From Corallococcus coralloides DSM 2259 (GTDB lineage: Bacteria > Myxococcota > Myxococcia > Myxococcales > Myxococcaceae): a stretch of 64,000 nt of DNA. A program made the position numbers and the translations under genes. Position 1 is the first letter of the stretch; each line of letters starts with the position of its first letter. Location: positions 4,650,001 through 4,714,000 of the forward strand of contig NC_017030.1 of assembly GCF_000255295.1 (NCBI RefSeq), read 5' to 3'. Below the pieces are notes generated by a model, which did no database searches, had not been told where the DNA came from, and was given only the letters and a program-made list of their open reading frames with translations. Positions 16,463 to 24,828 of this stretch are shown here, piece after piece.

Positions 16463-16502
16463 TGTCGCCCTGGTGGCGACAGTGAAAGGAATTCTTGTCG
16501 CC
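16463..16502. promoter_or_regulatory. Inverted repeat plus extra half-site, candidate LysR operator
   Basis: TGTCGCC (16463-16469) and GGCGACA (16475-16481) form a perfect inverted repeat with a 5-bp spacer. A third TGTCGCC is at 16496-16502, exactly 33 bp (three helical turns) from the first. A primary site plus an activation half-site is the classic layout for LysR regulators. Confidence 0.6.
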
Positions 16503-16577
16503 ACCGGAGAAATTGCTTCGCCAATACCTTCCCCCACGAACCTGTTGCAAGGAGCTGTGCGCGTGGGGACTTCGACG

Positions 16578-17591
16578 ATGAAGCGCTGGGAGCTGGATGC
16601 CGTGGGGCGTGGCGGGCCGCAGCTGCGGACCGTGGCGATTCCGGAGCCCGGGCCGGGAGAGGTGCTGGTGAAGGTGGCGGCCGTGTCGCTGAACTACCGG
16701 GACCTGCTGGTGATGGAGAGCGGGATGGGGCTGTCCCTGGCGTTCCCGTTCACGCCGGGCTCGGACCTGGCGGGCGTGGTGGCGGCGGTGGGCGCGGGCG
16801 TGACCCGGTTCGCGGTGGGGGAGAAGGTCCTCTCCACGTTCTCACCGGGACGCCTGGACGGGCCGGCGCTTGGGACCGCGCGCGTGCCTCCGTACAAGAC
16901 GCTGGGTGGGGCGTACCCGGGCGTGCTCGCGGAGTACGTCGCGTTTCCGGAGGACTGGTTCGTGAAGGCTCCCGCCACGCTGGACGCGGGTGAGGCCAGC
17001 ACGTTGCCGTGCGCGGGACTGACCGCGTGGACCGCGCTGGTCGAGTACGGCCCGGTCCGTCCGGGACAGTCGGTGCTGGTGCAGGGCACGGGCGGCGTGG
17101 CGCTGTTCGGCTTGCAGCTCGCTCGGGCACAAGGCGCGGACGTCATCGTGACCTCCGGGAGCGACGAGAAGCTGGAGCGCGCGAAGGCGCTGGGGGCGAC
17201 GCACGGCATCCACCGTGAGCGCGAGGACTGGGTGGAGGCCGTCTACCGCATCACCGCGGACCGGGGCGTGGACCACATCCTGGAGCTGGCGGGTGGCACG
17301 AACCTGGGCCGGTCCATCGAGGCGGTGGCGCTGCACGGGACCATCTCCGTGATTGGCGTCTTCGAGGGCTTCACGGTGACGGGGCCGTCCGGGCCGCTCC
17401 TGCTCAAGGAGCCCACGATTCGAGGCATCAACGTGGGCACCCGGAGGGCGCTGGAGTCCCTGGTGCGCGCGGTGGATGCCACCGGGCTCAAGCCGGTCAT
17501 CGACGCGCGCTATCCGCTGGAGGCCCTGCCCGCCGCGCTGGAGCACCTGCGCAAGGGTGCGTTCGGGAAGATCGTGGTGGAGTCCCACTGA
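16578..17591 (+). CDS. MDR-family NAD(P)-dependent dehydrogenase/quinone reductase
   Basis: A 337-residue medium-chain dehydrogenase. The catalytic N-terminal domain has LNYRDLLVMESG and GSDLAGVVAAVGAGV; the Rossmann part has VQGTGGVALFGLQLARAQGADVI. The typical Cys/His zinc ligands of alcohol dehydrogenases are not evident around the NYRD motif, so a zinc-free quinone oxidoreductase-like activity is more likely. ATG 16578 is used; an in-frame GTG at 16563 is possible. Probably regulated by the divergent LysR protein. Confidence 0.88.
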   Translation: MKRWELDAVGRGGPQLRTVAIPEPGPGEVLVKVAAVSLNYRDLLVMESGMGLSLAFPFTPGSDLAGVVAAVGAGVTRFAVGEKVLSTFSPGRLDGPALGTARVPPYKTLGGAYPGVLAEYVAFPEDWFVKAPATLDAGEASTLPCAGLTAWTALVEYGPVRPGQSVLVQGTGGVALFGLQLARAQGADVIVTSGSDEKLERAKALGATHGIHREREDWVEAVYRITADRGVDHILELAGGTNLGRSIEAVALHGTISVIGVFEGFTVTGPSGPLLLKEPTIRGINVGTRRALESLVRAVDATGLKPVIDARYPLEALPAALEHLRKGAFGKIVVESH

Positions 17592-17615
17592 GCCGCACGG
17601 AGTAGGGTGCGGCGC

Positions 17616-18578
17616 ATGTCGTCGCGCCCCTCCTCCGAAAGTCCTCGCCGCTTCCACTCCGAGCCGTTGATCCAGGTGCTGCGCCATCTGGAGGCGTTGC
17701 TGCCGTCCGGGCCCGTTTCCATCGACGTGCCGGATCCGGACCTGGGACACGGGCGCTATCCCGGCGAGCGCGTGGAGGGTGGGCTCGTGCACCGGCCGCT
17801 GCGCAGCTGGTGCGACCTGGCGGAGGGACTGTCGTGCCGTCTGCGCACGCCTCGCGGGGTGGACGCGACGCACGTGCGGCTCACGTTCGAACCGCTGGGT
17901 TCGGAGGCCTCGTGGCACGCGGGAGGCGGGGCGCGGACGGAGGCGCCGCAGGAGCGCTATGGCGCCGCGTCCGACTTCGCGCGCGTGCGGAAGTTCGAGG
18001 ACGCGGGCTTCCTGATGCCCTGGCTGGAGGCGGTGGGGCGACTGGTGCTGCCCACGGGCCCGAGGCTCCTGGACCTGGGCGTCAACCGGGGCGATGAGCT
18101 GGCCGCGTTCGCGGAGGTGGAGGGCATCCGCTTCGTCGGCGTGGACCACAGCGCGAGCGCGTTGGCGGAGGCCCGGGCTGCGTTTCCGGATCCTCGCCAT
18201 GCGTTCGTGCAGGCGGACCTGAACGCGCTGCCCGCGGACCTGGGCCGCTTCGACGTGGTGGTGTCGGTGGGCACGTTGCAGAGCCCGGGTGTGGATGACC
18301 GGGCGCTCTTGCGCAAGCTGGTGCAGGAGCACCTGGAACCCAAGGCCTCGCTGGTGCTGGGCTTCCCCAACTCACGCTTCCGAGACGGGGAGGTCGTGTA
18401 CGGCGCGCGCGTGCGCAACCTGCGCGAGCCGGACCTGTCGCTGCTGGTGAAGGACCTGTCCTTCTACCGCCGCTACCTGCACCAGCACGGCTTCCGCACG
18501 TTCCTGGGCGGCAAGTACGACCTGCTGCTCACGGCGGTGAGAGGTCAGGCTTTCGGTTCGGGGGATGCGGACGACTGA
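17616..18578 (+). CDS. Class I SAM-dependent methyltransferase
   Basis: A 320-residue protein with a Rossmann-type methyltransferase core in its second half: motif I is LLDLGVNRGDEL, followed by FVGVDHSASAL (acidic residue for the ribose) and FVQADLNALPADLGRFDVVVS. The first ~125 residues (VSIDVPDPDLGHGRYPGERVEGG) are a separate N-terminal region I do not recognise. ATG 17616 has AGGG eight bases upstream; a GTG three codons earlier is possible. The 3' end overlaps the opposing membrane-protein gene by 34 bp. The methyl acceptor is unknown. Confidence 0.82.
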   Translation: MSSRPSSESPRRFHSEPLIQVLRHLEALLPSGPVSIDVPDPDLGHGRYPGERVEGGLVHRPLRSWCDLAEGLSCRLRTPRGVDATHVRLTFEPLGSEASWHAGGGARTEAPQERYGAASDFARVRKFEDAGFLMPWLEAVGRLVLPTGPRLLDLGVNRGDELAAFAEVEGIRFVGVDHSASALAEARAAFPDPRHAFVQADLNALPADLGRFDVVVSVGTLQSPGVDDRALLRKLVQEHLEPKASLVLGFPNSRFRDGEVVYGARVRNLREPDLSLLVKDLSFYRRYLHQHGFRTFLGGKYDLLLTAVRGQAFGSGDADD

Positions 18579-19048
18579 GGATCGGGCTGCGAGAGGTGAT
18601 GGGCGGTGGCGGGGATGACGGCCATGCTGCCCAGCCAGAAGATGAACCCGATGGAGGGGGAGAGCAGTTCCAGGTAGCGGTTCCCGCCGCTCTCATCCGC
18701 GGGGACGGGGTTCACGTACCAGGTGAGCGAAGACAGCGCGAGGACGCACGCCGCGCCGCCGACGCAGAGCGCCTTCCGGTCCGCGCCCGCGAGGAGCAGG
18801 ACGAAGGCCAGGGCCAGCAGGGGATTCGCGTACCAGCCGAACTGGAACGTGAAGACGCCCACCCAGCCCACGAGCAGCAGCGGCATGCCCCACATGTGTT
18901 CCTCGGCACGCTGGTTCGTGTTGTACACGGTCATCGCGGGCGTCGCACAGGCGAGCACGAAGAGCAGGGCCGACACACCACAGGCGGTGAGGCGTGTCTT
19001 CTGTTGCGACTGGGCGTGGGCGGAAGGCGCTGGACGGGGCGAGGTCAT
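18545..19048 (-). CDS. Small four-helix membrane protein, paralogue of its neighbour
   Basis: A 167-residue membrane protein with about four hydrophobic helices (ACGVSALLFVLACATPAMTV; LLLVGWVGVFTFQFGWYANPLLALAF; ALCVGGAACVLALSSLTW; IGFIFWLGSMAVIPAT). Its ATG at 19048 overlaps the stop of the upstream gene in an ATGA, so both are made together. The shared pattern GW.GV...FGW.ANPLL.LA in both proteins shows that they arose by duplication. No known function. Confidence 0.75.
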   Translation of the reverse strand: MTSPRPAPSAHAQSQQKTRLTACGVSALLFVLACATPAMTVYNTNQRAEEHMWGMPLLLVGWVGVFTFQFGWYANPLLALAFVLLLAGADRKALCVGGAACVLALSSLTWYVNPVPADESGGNRYLELLSPSIGFIFWLGSMAVIPATAHHLSQPDPQSSASPEPKA

Positions 19049-19491
19049 CGGGAAGGGGGCTTTCGAAGGAAGAGCGCCGCGACGGGGACAATCAGCAGGC
19101 TGGCCATCCAGACATAGAAGCCGATGGCGGTCCCCTGCACGTCGGAGTTGTAGGCGTGCATCGTGGCGATTGAAGACAGCCCGAGGATGCACGCCGTACC
19201 GCCGAACCAGAACGCCTTCTGGTTCCTCCTCAGCCCGAGCATGAAGAGCGCCACGAGCAGCAGGGGATTGGCGAGCCAGCCGAAGTTCCCGGAGACCACG
19301 CCCGTCCAGCCGATGAGCAGCAGGAACGCCCCATTCGTTGCCGAATCCCCCCCGCCGTGCGGAGTGCGAGTGATCAGCGCGGGCAGGAAGCAGGCGATGA
19401 CGTAGAGCCCGATGGACACGCTACAGGCCGTGAGGCGTGCGTTCGCGTCGTCGACGCCGCTGGCAGGACGGACCGGGGTGGATGAGGCCAT
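19045..19491 (-). CDS. Small four-helix membrane protein, paralogue of its neighbour
   Basis: A 148-residue membrane protein (LTACSVSIGLYVIACFLPAL; FLLLIGWTGVVSGNFGWLANPLLLVALFML; AFWFGGTACILGLSSI; FYVWMASLLIVPVAALFL). The motif LTAC, then GW.GV...FGW.ANPLL and GG.AC.L.LSS recur in the downstream gene product. First gene of a coupled two-gene unit. I do not recognise the family. Confidence 0.75.
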   Translation of the reverse strand: MASSTPVRPASGVDDANARLTACSVSIGLYVIACFLPALITRTPHGGGDSATNGAFLLLIGWTGVVSGNFGWLANPLLLVALFMLGLRRNQKAFWFGGTACILGLSSIATMHAYNSDVQGTAIGFYVWMASLLIVPVAALFLRKPPSR

Positions 19492-19575
19492 GCGGGGGGG
19501 AGGCTACTTCAGCCCTGAGCCGGTCCGCGCGAGGCGCCGGGGACCCACCAGCAGACACTGTCTACGGGAGAAGGC

Positions 19576-20091
19576 TCACGGCGATTCTTCGCCAGCGGTC
19601 AGCCACCAGTACGGATCGAAGCCATCGGCGCGATGGACCGAGGCGCTGAAGTCCTCGCAGTCCAGCCCCAGTCGCAGGCTCTCTTCGGGAGACAGGCCCG
19701 CGAGCCGGGTGGCCTGCTCGAAGACGGCTGCACGCGTCAGTTGGGGATTCGAGCGCGCCAGCCGGCAGGCCTCCGGGGCCACCGCATGAAGCCGGTACAG
19801 CCGCCGGGTGTCGGCCGCTTCACTGATGAAATACAGGCTCACCGGTACGGCTAGGAGCAGTGCGGAGACCGACACCCACCGGCTCGCCTTGAAGGCCCGT
19901 GACAGGAGGGCCACGACGGCCAGGCTGAAGGACAGCTCCGCGCCGATCAGGAAGACGCTTCCCCGGTAGTGATGCAGGTCCTTGAGGAAGGGCGCGAAGA
20001 AGGCGCCTGCTACCAGGAGCAGCAGCAGCGCCACGATGGGCACTGCCCGCCACACTCTTGAGTCCTCGCGTCGAAGCCACGTGGGAGCCAT
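19576..20091 (-). CDS. Hypothetical membrane protein
   Basis: A 171-residue protein with three hydrophobic helices in the N-terminal half (VPIVALLLLLVAGAFFAPFL; VFLIGAELSFSLAVVALL; WVSVSALLLAVPVSLYFISEA) and a soluble C-terminal region rich in Arg and Glu ending GFDPYWWLTAGEESP. ATG 20091 is preferred over the GTG at 20103 because the GGAGG at 20104-20108 abuts the GTG. It follows the DUSAM gene by 69 bp on the same strand. No known function. Confidence 0.65.
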   Translation of the reverse strand: MAPTWLRREDSRVWRAVPIVALLLLLVAGAFFAPFLKDLHHYRGSVFLIGAELSFSLAVVALLSRAFKASRWVSVSALLLAVPVSLYFISEAADTRRLYRLHAVAPEACRLARSNPQLTRAAVFEQATRLAGLSPEESLRLGLDCEDFSASVHRADGFDPYWWLTAGEESP

Positions 20092-20160
20092 GCCTTCGGG
20101 CACCTCCGAGCCGGTTCGCTCCCAATGCTACTTCATCGCGTGTTGCGCGGACGTGAGAGG

Positions 20161-20562
20161 TCAGGCGTCGGAATCCGTTTGGGTATCGTCTTCAGGCACG
20201 TCGACGTGGTCGAGCGCGATCCGAACCTGGTCTTGGTAAAATGGGACGATCTCCACGGCGGCTACGCGGTTGAGTACCTCCCGCGCTGCGGCGAAGTCTC
20301 CTGTCTGCTTGAGCTTGTGTGACTCCACGAGGGCTCGTGACAGTCGGCGTGACCCATCCCGGATGCGGCGATGCATTTCACGCAAGAGCGCTGCGGCTGT
20401 GTCGGGGGCGTTCAATGCCCGCCGCGCTTCTTCTTGGCTGAGCGCCACATCTGGCGCGACGCGAAACAACAGCTCGCGCACTTCCTCTGTCAATGGAAGC
20501 GCGCCATCATCCGGGAGCTGGCCTGCCAGAGACCGGACTCGATCCCAATCGCCAGGGTTCAT
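20161..20562 (-). CDS. DUSAM domain-containing protein
   Basis: A 133-residue protein matching, from memory, the DUSAM family of myxobacteria: WDRVRSLAGQL, TEEVRELLFRVAPDVALS, then the conserved core ALLREMHRRIRDGSRRLS and AAREVLNRVAAVEIVPFY. The fold appears all-helical; function is unknown. ATG 20562 has GGAGG six bases upstream and overlaps the stop of the Cys-rich gene (ATGA), so the two are translationally coupled. A longer frame to 20604 lies inside the upstream gene and is rejected. Confidence 0.8.
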   Translation of the reverse strand: MNPGDWDRVRSLAGQLPDDGALPLTEEVRELLFRVAPDVALSQEEARRALNAPDTAAALLREMHRRIRDGSRRLSRALVESHKLKQTGDFAAAREVLNRVAAVEIVPFYQDQVRIALDHVDVPEDDTQTDSDA

Positions 20563-20996
20563 CCTCGCCCTCCAGGCCCCTGATGGCACATCTCGAAGGG
20601 CCACTCATGCTGGCCTTTGCAGCGCTCCATGCACGCACTGCAGTCGCCTGTCCATCGTGGCTTCTTCTGCCCCGCGCACAAGGTGTAGGTGTCGATGCAG
20701 TGCTGTCTCCAGCCGTCATCGGATGAATCGCCTGATTCGGCACTCGTTGCTTTCTGGGCCTGACGCGTTGCCTCGATCAACGTAGCGGTCTCGGCTGCCT
20801 CCGCTGCTGTCAGCCCACAGCCTTCGGCACTCCGAAACTTCTTCCAGCAGCACACCGTCGATGGGTCCCCTGGACGGCATGCATCCGTCGCTTGGGCGAG
20901 GAAGGCATTCGCGTTCCGGTCTGGAGCATGTTGAGTGGCGGTTGCGCAGTTCGCGCTGATTCCGAGCACGGCGATCAATCGTGGCGTGATGGTCAC
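20559..20996 (-). CDS. Cysteine-rich, probably exported small protein
   Basis: A 145-residue protein with eleven Cys. It starts at a GTG (20996) overlapping the stop of the YdeI-like gene. The N-terminus (MTITPRLIAVLGISANC) is weakly signal-like with a Cys where a lipoprotein Cys might be, though the lipobox is poor. The body has CRPGDPSTVCCWKKF and, in the second half, HCIDTYTLC followed by CSACMERC and a final Cys. From memory this module also occurs at the end of large myxobacterial toxin-like proteins; here it stands alone. Coupling to DUSAM suggests a joint role, unknown. Confidence 0.65.
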   Translation of the reverse strand: MTITPRLIAVLGISANCATATQHAPDRNANAFLAQATDACRPGDPSTVCCWKKFRSAEGCGLTAAEAAETATLIEATRQAQKATSAESGDSSDDGWRQHCIDTYTLCAGQKKPRWTGDCSACMERCKGQHEWPFEMCHQGPGGRG

Positions 20997-21454
20997 GGCT
21001 TCATCGCCCTGGCGCGCAGCTTCTCCAGCGTCTGCGCGAGGCGGCGAGCGCGGGTCTCCTCTTTCTTCGCCTCGGTGAGCGCCTTCACGAACTCCTTGCG
21101 GTGCGTGAACGCCAGGTTCGTGAACACGTCCCGCAGCGCGGGCTCCGCGTCCAGCGCGCGCTGGAGGTCCTCCGGCACCTCGATCTCCCGAGGTGCCGTG
21201 TCCCGCTCCAGCGTGATGCTCAGCATCGCGCCGTCCTCGATGCCCGCGGCCTCTCGCACCTCCTTGGTGAAGCCCAGGTAGGTCAGGCCGCCGTACACCA
21301 TCAACCGGCTCCGGAAGGGCTGCCCGTTGACGGTGCCCACCACGGGGGGCCGTGCCTCGCCGTAGGCCTCCTTGCTGTCGAACGGACAGCGCACGAAGCG
21401 GCCTCCCACGTCGTTGGCCACTTCGAGCTTCGCCTTGAACTTGCGCACGGCCAT
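20993..21454 (-). CDS. DUF1905 / YdeI-OmpD-associated family protein
   Basis: A 153-residue soluble protein with an N-terminal DUF1905 barrel (FKAKLEVAND, VNGQPFRSRLMVYGG, YLGFTKEVREAAGI) and a C-terminal YdeI-like helical tail (VPEDLQRALDAEPALRDVFTNLAFTHRKEFVKAL). The family is linked in the literature to bacteriocin protection in E. coli, but its biochemical role is unclear. ATG 21454 is the only reasonable start. The stop overlaps the start of the Cys-rich gene (GTGA), heading a coupled unit. Confidence 0.85.
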   Translation of the reverse strand: MAVRKFKAKLEVANDVGGRFVRCPFDSKEAYGEARPPVVGTVNGQPFRSRLMVYGGLTYLGFTKEVREAAGIEDGAMLSITLERDTAPREIEVPEDLQRALDAEPALRDVFTNLAFTHRKEFVKALTEAKKEETRARRLAQTLEKLRARAMKP

Positions 21455-21469
21455 GAGCGTGTCCCCGTC

Positions 21470-22252
21470 CTACGGCTTGACGAACTTCAGCGCGAACCGG
21501 TCGCTCGTGCCCCGGCGCTCACCCGCGGCTCCCGGACTGGAGTTCCAATCGCGCGTGTCCTCCGGGTTGCGCCAGGTGTTGCTCTCCTCCTGGAACTGGA
21601 AGCCCGCGGCCTGCACCTCGTCGCGCACCAACTGCTCGTCGATGCGGTGCAGCGTCTGGCCTTCCGTGATGCCCGTGCCCGGCTTCGCGCTGGAGTCGAG
21701 GATGACGTACACGCCGCCCGGCTTGAGCGCCTGGAACACCGCCGCGTTCATCTTCGCCCGGTCCACGCCCATCCATCCCGCGTCGTGGTAGATGATGTGG
21801 CTCACCACCGCGTCCAGCGTGCCGTTCAGCTCGGGCGGGAAGGGCGCGTCCAGCTCACGGTCCAGGCGCACCACGTTCTGGTTCACCGGCCGCGCCAGCC
21901 GCTCCTGCCACGGCTTCGCCGCGAACTTCTCCAGCACGACCTGGGGGTTCTCGCCGTACACCTTGCCCTCGGGCCCCACCGCGCGCGCCAGCAGCTCCGT
22001 GGTGTAGCCGCCACCCGTCATCAGCTCCGCCACGTGCATGCCGGGCTTCACGCCCACGAACTCCAGCAGGGCGGCCGGATGCCGGCCCGCGTCCAGCTTG
22101 CGATCCGCCTCCGTGCGGTCCGGCGCGTCCACCAGCGCCTGCGCGGACACGGCCGCCGCCTGCGCCTGGGTGGAGGACGCCGGAGCCGTGGGCGTCGAGT
22201 GGGAACAGCCCACGAGGGCCAGGAACGATGCCGCCATCAGTGCATTTCGCAT
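21470..22252 (-). CDS. SAM methyltransferase-fold protein with lipoprotein signal
   Basis: A 260-residue protein beginning MRNALMAASFLALVGC, a clear lipobox with Cys16. The mature part is a methyltransferase-like Rossmann fold of the type annotated as predicted methyltransferase (COG4798-like): HVAELMTGGGYTTELLARAVG as motif I, then VVRLDRELDAPFPPELNGTLDAVVSH and LKPGGVYVILD. Export is odd because SAM is not expected outside the cytoplasm; it may bind another ligand. ATG 22252 is the start that gives the signal. Divergent from the orphan permease at 22419. Confidence 0.82.
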   Translation of the reverse strand: MRNALMAASFLALVGCSHSTPTAPASSTQAQAAAVSAQALVDAPDRTEADRKLDAGRHPAALLEFVGVKPGMHVAELMTGGGYTTELLARAVGPEGKVYGENPQVVLEKFAAKPWQERLARPVNQNVVRLDRELDAPFPPELNGTLDAVVSHIIYHDAGWMGVDRAKMNAAVFQALKPGGVYVILDSSAKPGTGITEGQTLHRIDEQLVRDEVQAAGFQFQEESNTWRNPEDTRDWNSSPGAAGERRGTSDRFALKFVKP

Positions 22253-22282
22253 GGGCAATCCATATCGCCCGCGACCGCGCCT

Positions 22283-22340
22283 GCCTTCCGAAAAGAAGGC
22301 CGCTGTCCGCTTGCGGGACGCCACGTGCCATGAGCGGACA
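22283..22340. promoter_or_regulatory. Two inverted repeats in divergent intergenic region
   Basis: GCCTTC (22283-22288) / GAAGGC (22295-22300) with a 6-nt loop CGAAAA, then TGTCCGCT (22304-22311) / AGCGGACA (22333-22340), perfect over 8 bp with a 21-bp spacer. They lie between the methyltransferase and permease genes; the second could be a two-site operator. No factor can be named. Confidence 0.35.
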
Positions 22341-22418
22341 CCGCGCGTCCGTCCCCTGGGCCCTCGGCGCCGCTGCGCCGCCGTGGCGCTAGAGTTGCAA
22401 CCGCCCCGGACCGACGCC

Positions 22419-24824
22419 ATGTCCCAGCTCCTCCAAGACGCCCGCCTGTCGCTGCGCCGGATGCGCCGCGAGCCCGTGTTCACCTCGGTCGTGGTGGCCA
22501 CGCTCGCGCTCGCCATCGGGGCCACCACCGCGGTCTTCAGCCTCGTGTACCAGGTGCTGCTCAAGCCCCTGCCGTACCCCGAACCCCAGGAGCTGCTGCG
22601 CCTCTACCAGTCCACGCCGCAGCGTGAGCGGGGCGGTGTGGCGTACTCGTACCTCCAGGCGTGGCGCGAACGCCCGGGCGCGTTCCAGGCCATCGAGGGC
22701 GTCACCTCCATGGACCAGACGCTGACCGGACCGGGCGCGGCGCAGCGGGTGCGCGCGGGGCTCGCGACCCCGGGCCTGCTGTCACTGCTGGGCGTGCGGC
22801 CCGCGCGTGGGCAGGACTTCGGACCGGAGTCCCAGGGGCCCGGGCGCGACCCGGCCGTGCTCGTGTCCCACGCCTTCTGGCGGAGCCACTTCGGTGGACG
22901 CGCGGACGTGGTGGGCCAGACGCTCACGCTGGATGGCGCGCCCCACGTCGTCCAGGGCGTGCTGCCCGCGTCGTTCCGCTTCTGGCCGGGCGTGGACCTG
23001 TGGAAGCCCCTGCCTCCCGCGCGCTCGAATCAGGCCTCGGAAGAGCTCTACCTGCGTGGCGTGGGCCGGTTGCGGCCGGGTGTCCCGCTGGAGCGCGCCC
23101 GCGCGGAGCTGGAGGAGCACTCGCGCGTCTGGGCCGCGACGCTGGGCGGAAATGAAGCGGTGCCCGGGGTGCGGCTGGTGCCGCTGCATGAGCAGGTGGT
23201 GGAGACCTCGCGCGAACAGCTGTGGCTGCTGGCCGGAGTGATGGCGCTGGTGCTGTGCGTGGCGTGCGCCAACGTGGCGAACCTGCTGCTCGCGCGCGCC
23301 AGTGCCCGGGAGCGCGAGGTGGCGGTGCGCGCCGCGCTGGGCGCGGACCGGGGACGTCTGGTGCGGCAGTTCCTGGTGGAGAGCGCGGTGCTGGCCCTGA
23401 TGGGCGGCGCGGTGGGCCTGCTGCTGGCGTTGTGGGGGATGGACCTGCTGCGCGTGTTCGTCCCCGGCGAGGTCGTGTCGCCGGAGGAGCTCCGGCTGGA
23501 GCCGCACGTGCTCGCCATCGCGGCGGGCCTGTCCCTGACGACCAGCGTGCTCTTCGGCCTGGTGCCCGCGCTGCGCGCCTCCCGCGCGGAGGCGAAGGGG
23601 GCGCTCGGGGGGCTTCGCGGAGGGAAGGGCGCGACCGGGCCCATGCGGGCGCGGGCCGTGCTGGTGGTGGCGCAGGTCGCGCTGGCGCTCGTGCCGCTGG
23701 TGGGGGCGGGGCTGATGCTGCGCACGCTCCATGCGCTGCACACCGTGGCGCCGGGCTTCGACCCGCGAGGCGTCAGCGCGATGGACCTGTCCTTTCCCCG
23801 CGAGGCCTACGGGCGGAATGACACCCGCAGGCGACAGGTGAGCGCGGAGCTGCTGGCGCGGGTGCGGGCGTTGCCGTCGGTGCAGGCGGCGGGACTGGCC
23901 AGCACGCTGCCGCTGTGGAACCGCAACGGCTTCAGCGCGGTGGTGCTGCCCGGTGAGTCGGAGCCCGAGGCCCAGGCGCGCGAGCCCGTGAACTTCCGCG
24001 CGGTGAGCGACGGCTACTTCGCCACGCTGCGCATCCCGCTGAAAGAGGGCCGCGACGTGAGCGCCGCGGACGGCGCGGGCACGGCGCCGGTGATGGTGGT
24101 CAACGAGACCTTCGCGCGGCGCTTCCTGTCGAAGGGCTCCGCGTTGGGCCAGCGCGCGCGGCTGACGCTCGACGGCGAGCCGTTCCGGGAGGTGGTGGGC
24201 GTGGTGGGCGACGTGCACCACGCGAGCCTCGCGGAGGAGCCGCGCGCGGAGGTGTATCTGCCCATGGCGCAGTTCGAGGGCCTGTTCATGGTCATCGCCG
24301 TGCGCGCCACCCGGGACGCGCAGGCGCTGCTGCCCGCGCTGCGCGAACAGCTTCGCGCGGTGGATCCAGCCATGCCGCTCGTCCAGGTGCGCGACCTGGA
24401 GGCCGTGATGGAGGAGAGCCTGGGCCGCACGCGGGTGATGGGCGGCCTGCTCACGGCCATGGCGGTGCTCGCGCTGACGCTGGCGGGCGTGGGGCTGTAC
24501 GGCGTGCTGGCGTACACGGTGAGCCAGCGCACGCGCGAGCTGGGCATCCGCATGGCGCTGGGCGCGACGGACCGGCAGGTGCTGTGGCTGGTGGTGGGGC
24601 AGGGACTGCGGCTGGCGGCGATCGGCGTGGGGGTGGGGCTCGTGGGGGCGGCGGTGCTCGCGCGCGGCCTCGCGGGGATGCTCTACGGCGTGGGCGCGCT
24701 GGACGCCCTGACGTTCGCAGGCGTGCCCCTGCTGCTGGGGGCCGTGGCGCTCGTGGCCAGCTGGCTGCCCGCACGCCGTGCGCTGCGCGTGACGCCCGCC
24801 ATCGCGCTCCGGGCGGACGAATAG
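22419..24824 (+). CDS. ADOP-type orphan ABC permease (MacB/FtsX family)
   Basis: A 801-residue membrane protein with two MacB-like periplasmic domains and two FtsX transmembrane blocks, about eight helices in total. It starts LQDARLSLRRMRREPVFTSV, the typical opening of Acidobacteria/myxobacteria duplicated orphan permeases, and ends with the FtsX block EL GIRMALGAT...ARRALRVTPAIALRADE. No ATPase gene is next to it, as usual for this class. ATG 22419 fixes the start at the expected N-terminal motif. Function is unknown; transport or lipoprotein/envelope handling is plausible. Confidence 0.88.
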   Translation: MSQLLQDARLSLRRMRREPVFTSVVVATLALAIGATTAVFSLVYQVLLKPLPYPEPQELLRLYQSTPQRERGGVAYSYLQAWRERPGAFQAIEGVTSMDQTLTGPGAAQRVRAGLATPGLLSLLGVRPARGQDFGPESQGPGRDPAVLVSHAFWRSHFGGRADVVGQTLTLDGAPHVVQGVLPASFRFWPGVDLWKPLPPARSNQASEELYLRGVGRLRPGVPLERARAELEEHSRVWAATLGGNEAVPGVRLVPLHEQVVETSREQLWLLAGVMALVLCVACANVANLLLARASAREREVAVRAALGADRGRLVRQFLVESAVLALMGGAVGLLLALWGMDLLRVFVPGEVVSPEELRLEPHVLAIAAGLSLTTSVLFGLVPALRASRAEAKGALGGLRGGKGATGPMRARAVLVVAQVALALVPLVGAGLMLRTLHALHTVAPGFDPRGVSAMDLSFPREAYGRNDTRRRQVSAELLARVRALPSVQAAGLASTLPLWNRNGFSAVVLPGESEPEAQAREPVNFRAVSDGYFATLRIPLKEGRDVSAADGAGTAPVMVVNETFARRFLSKGSALGQRARLTLDGEPFREVVGVVGDVHHASLAEEPRAEVYLPMAQFEGLFMVIAVRATRDAQALLPALREQLRAVDPAMPLVQVRDLEAVMEESLGRTRVMGGLLTAMAVLALTLAGVGLYGVLAYTVSQRTRELGIRMALGATDRQVLWLVVGQGLRLAAIGVGVGLVGAAVLARGLAGMLYGVGALDALTFAGVPLLLGAVALVASWLPARRALRVTPAIALRADE

Positions 24825-24828
24825 GGCT

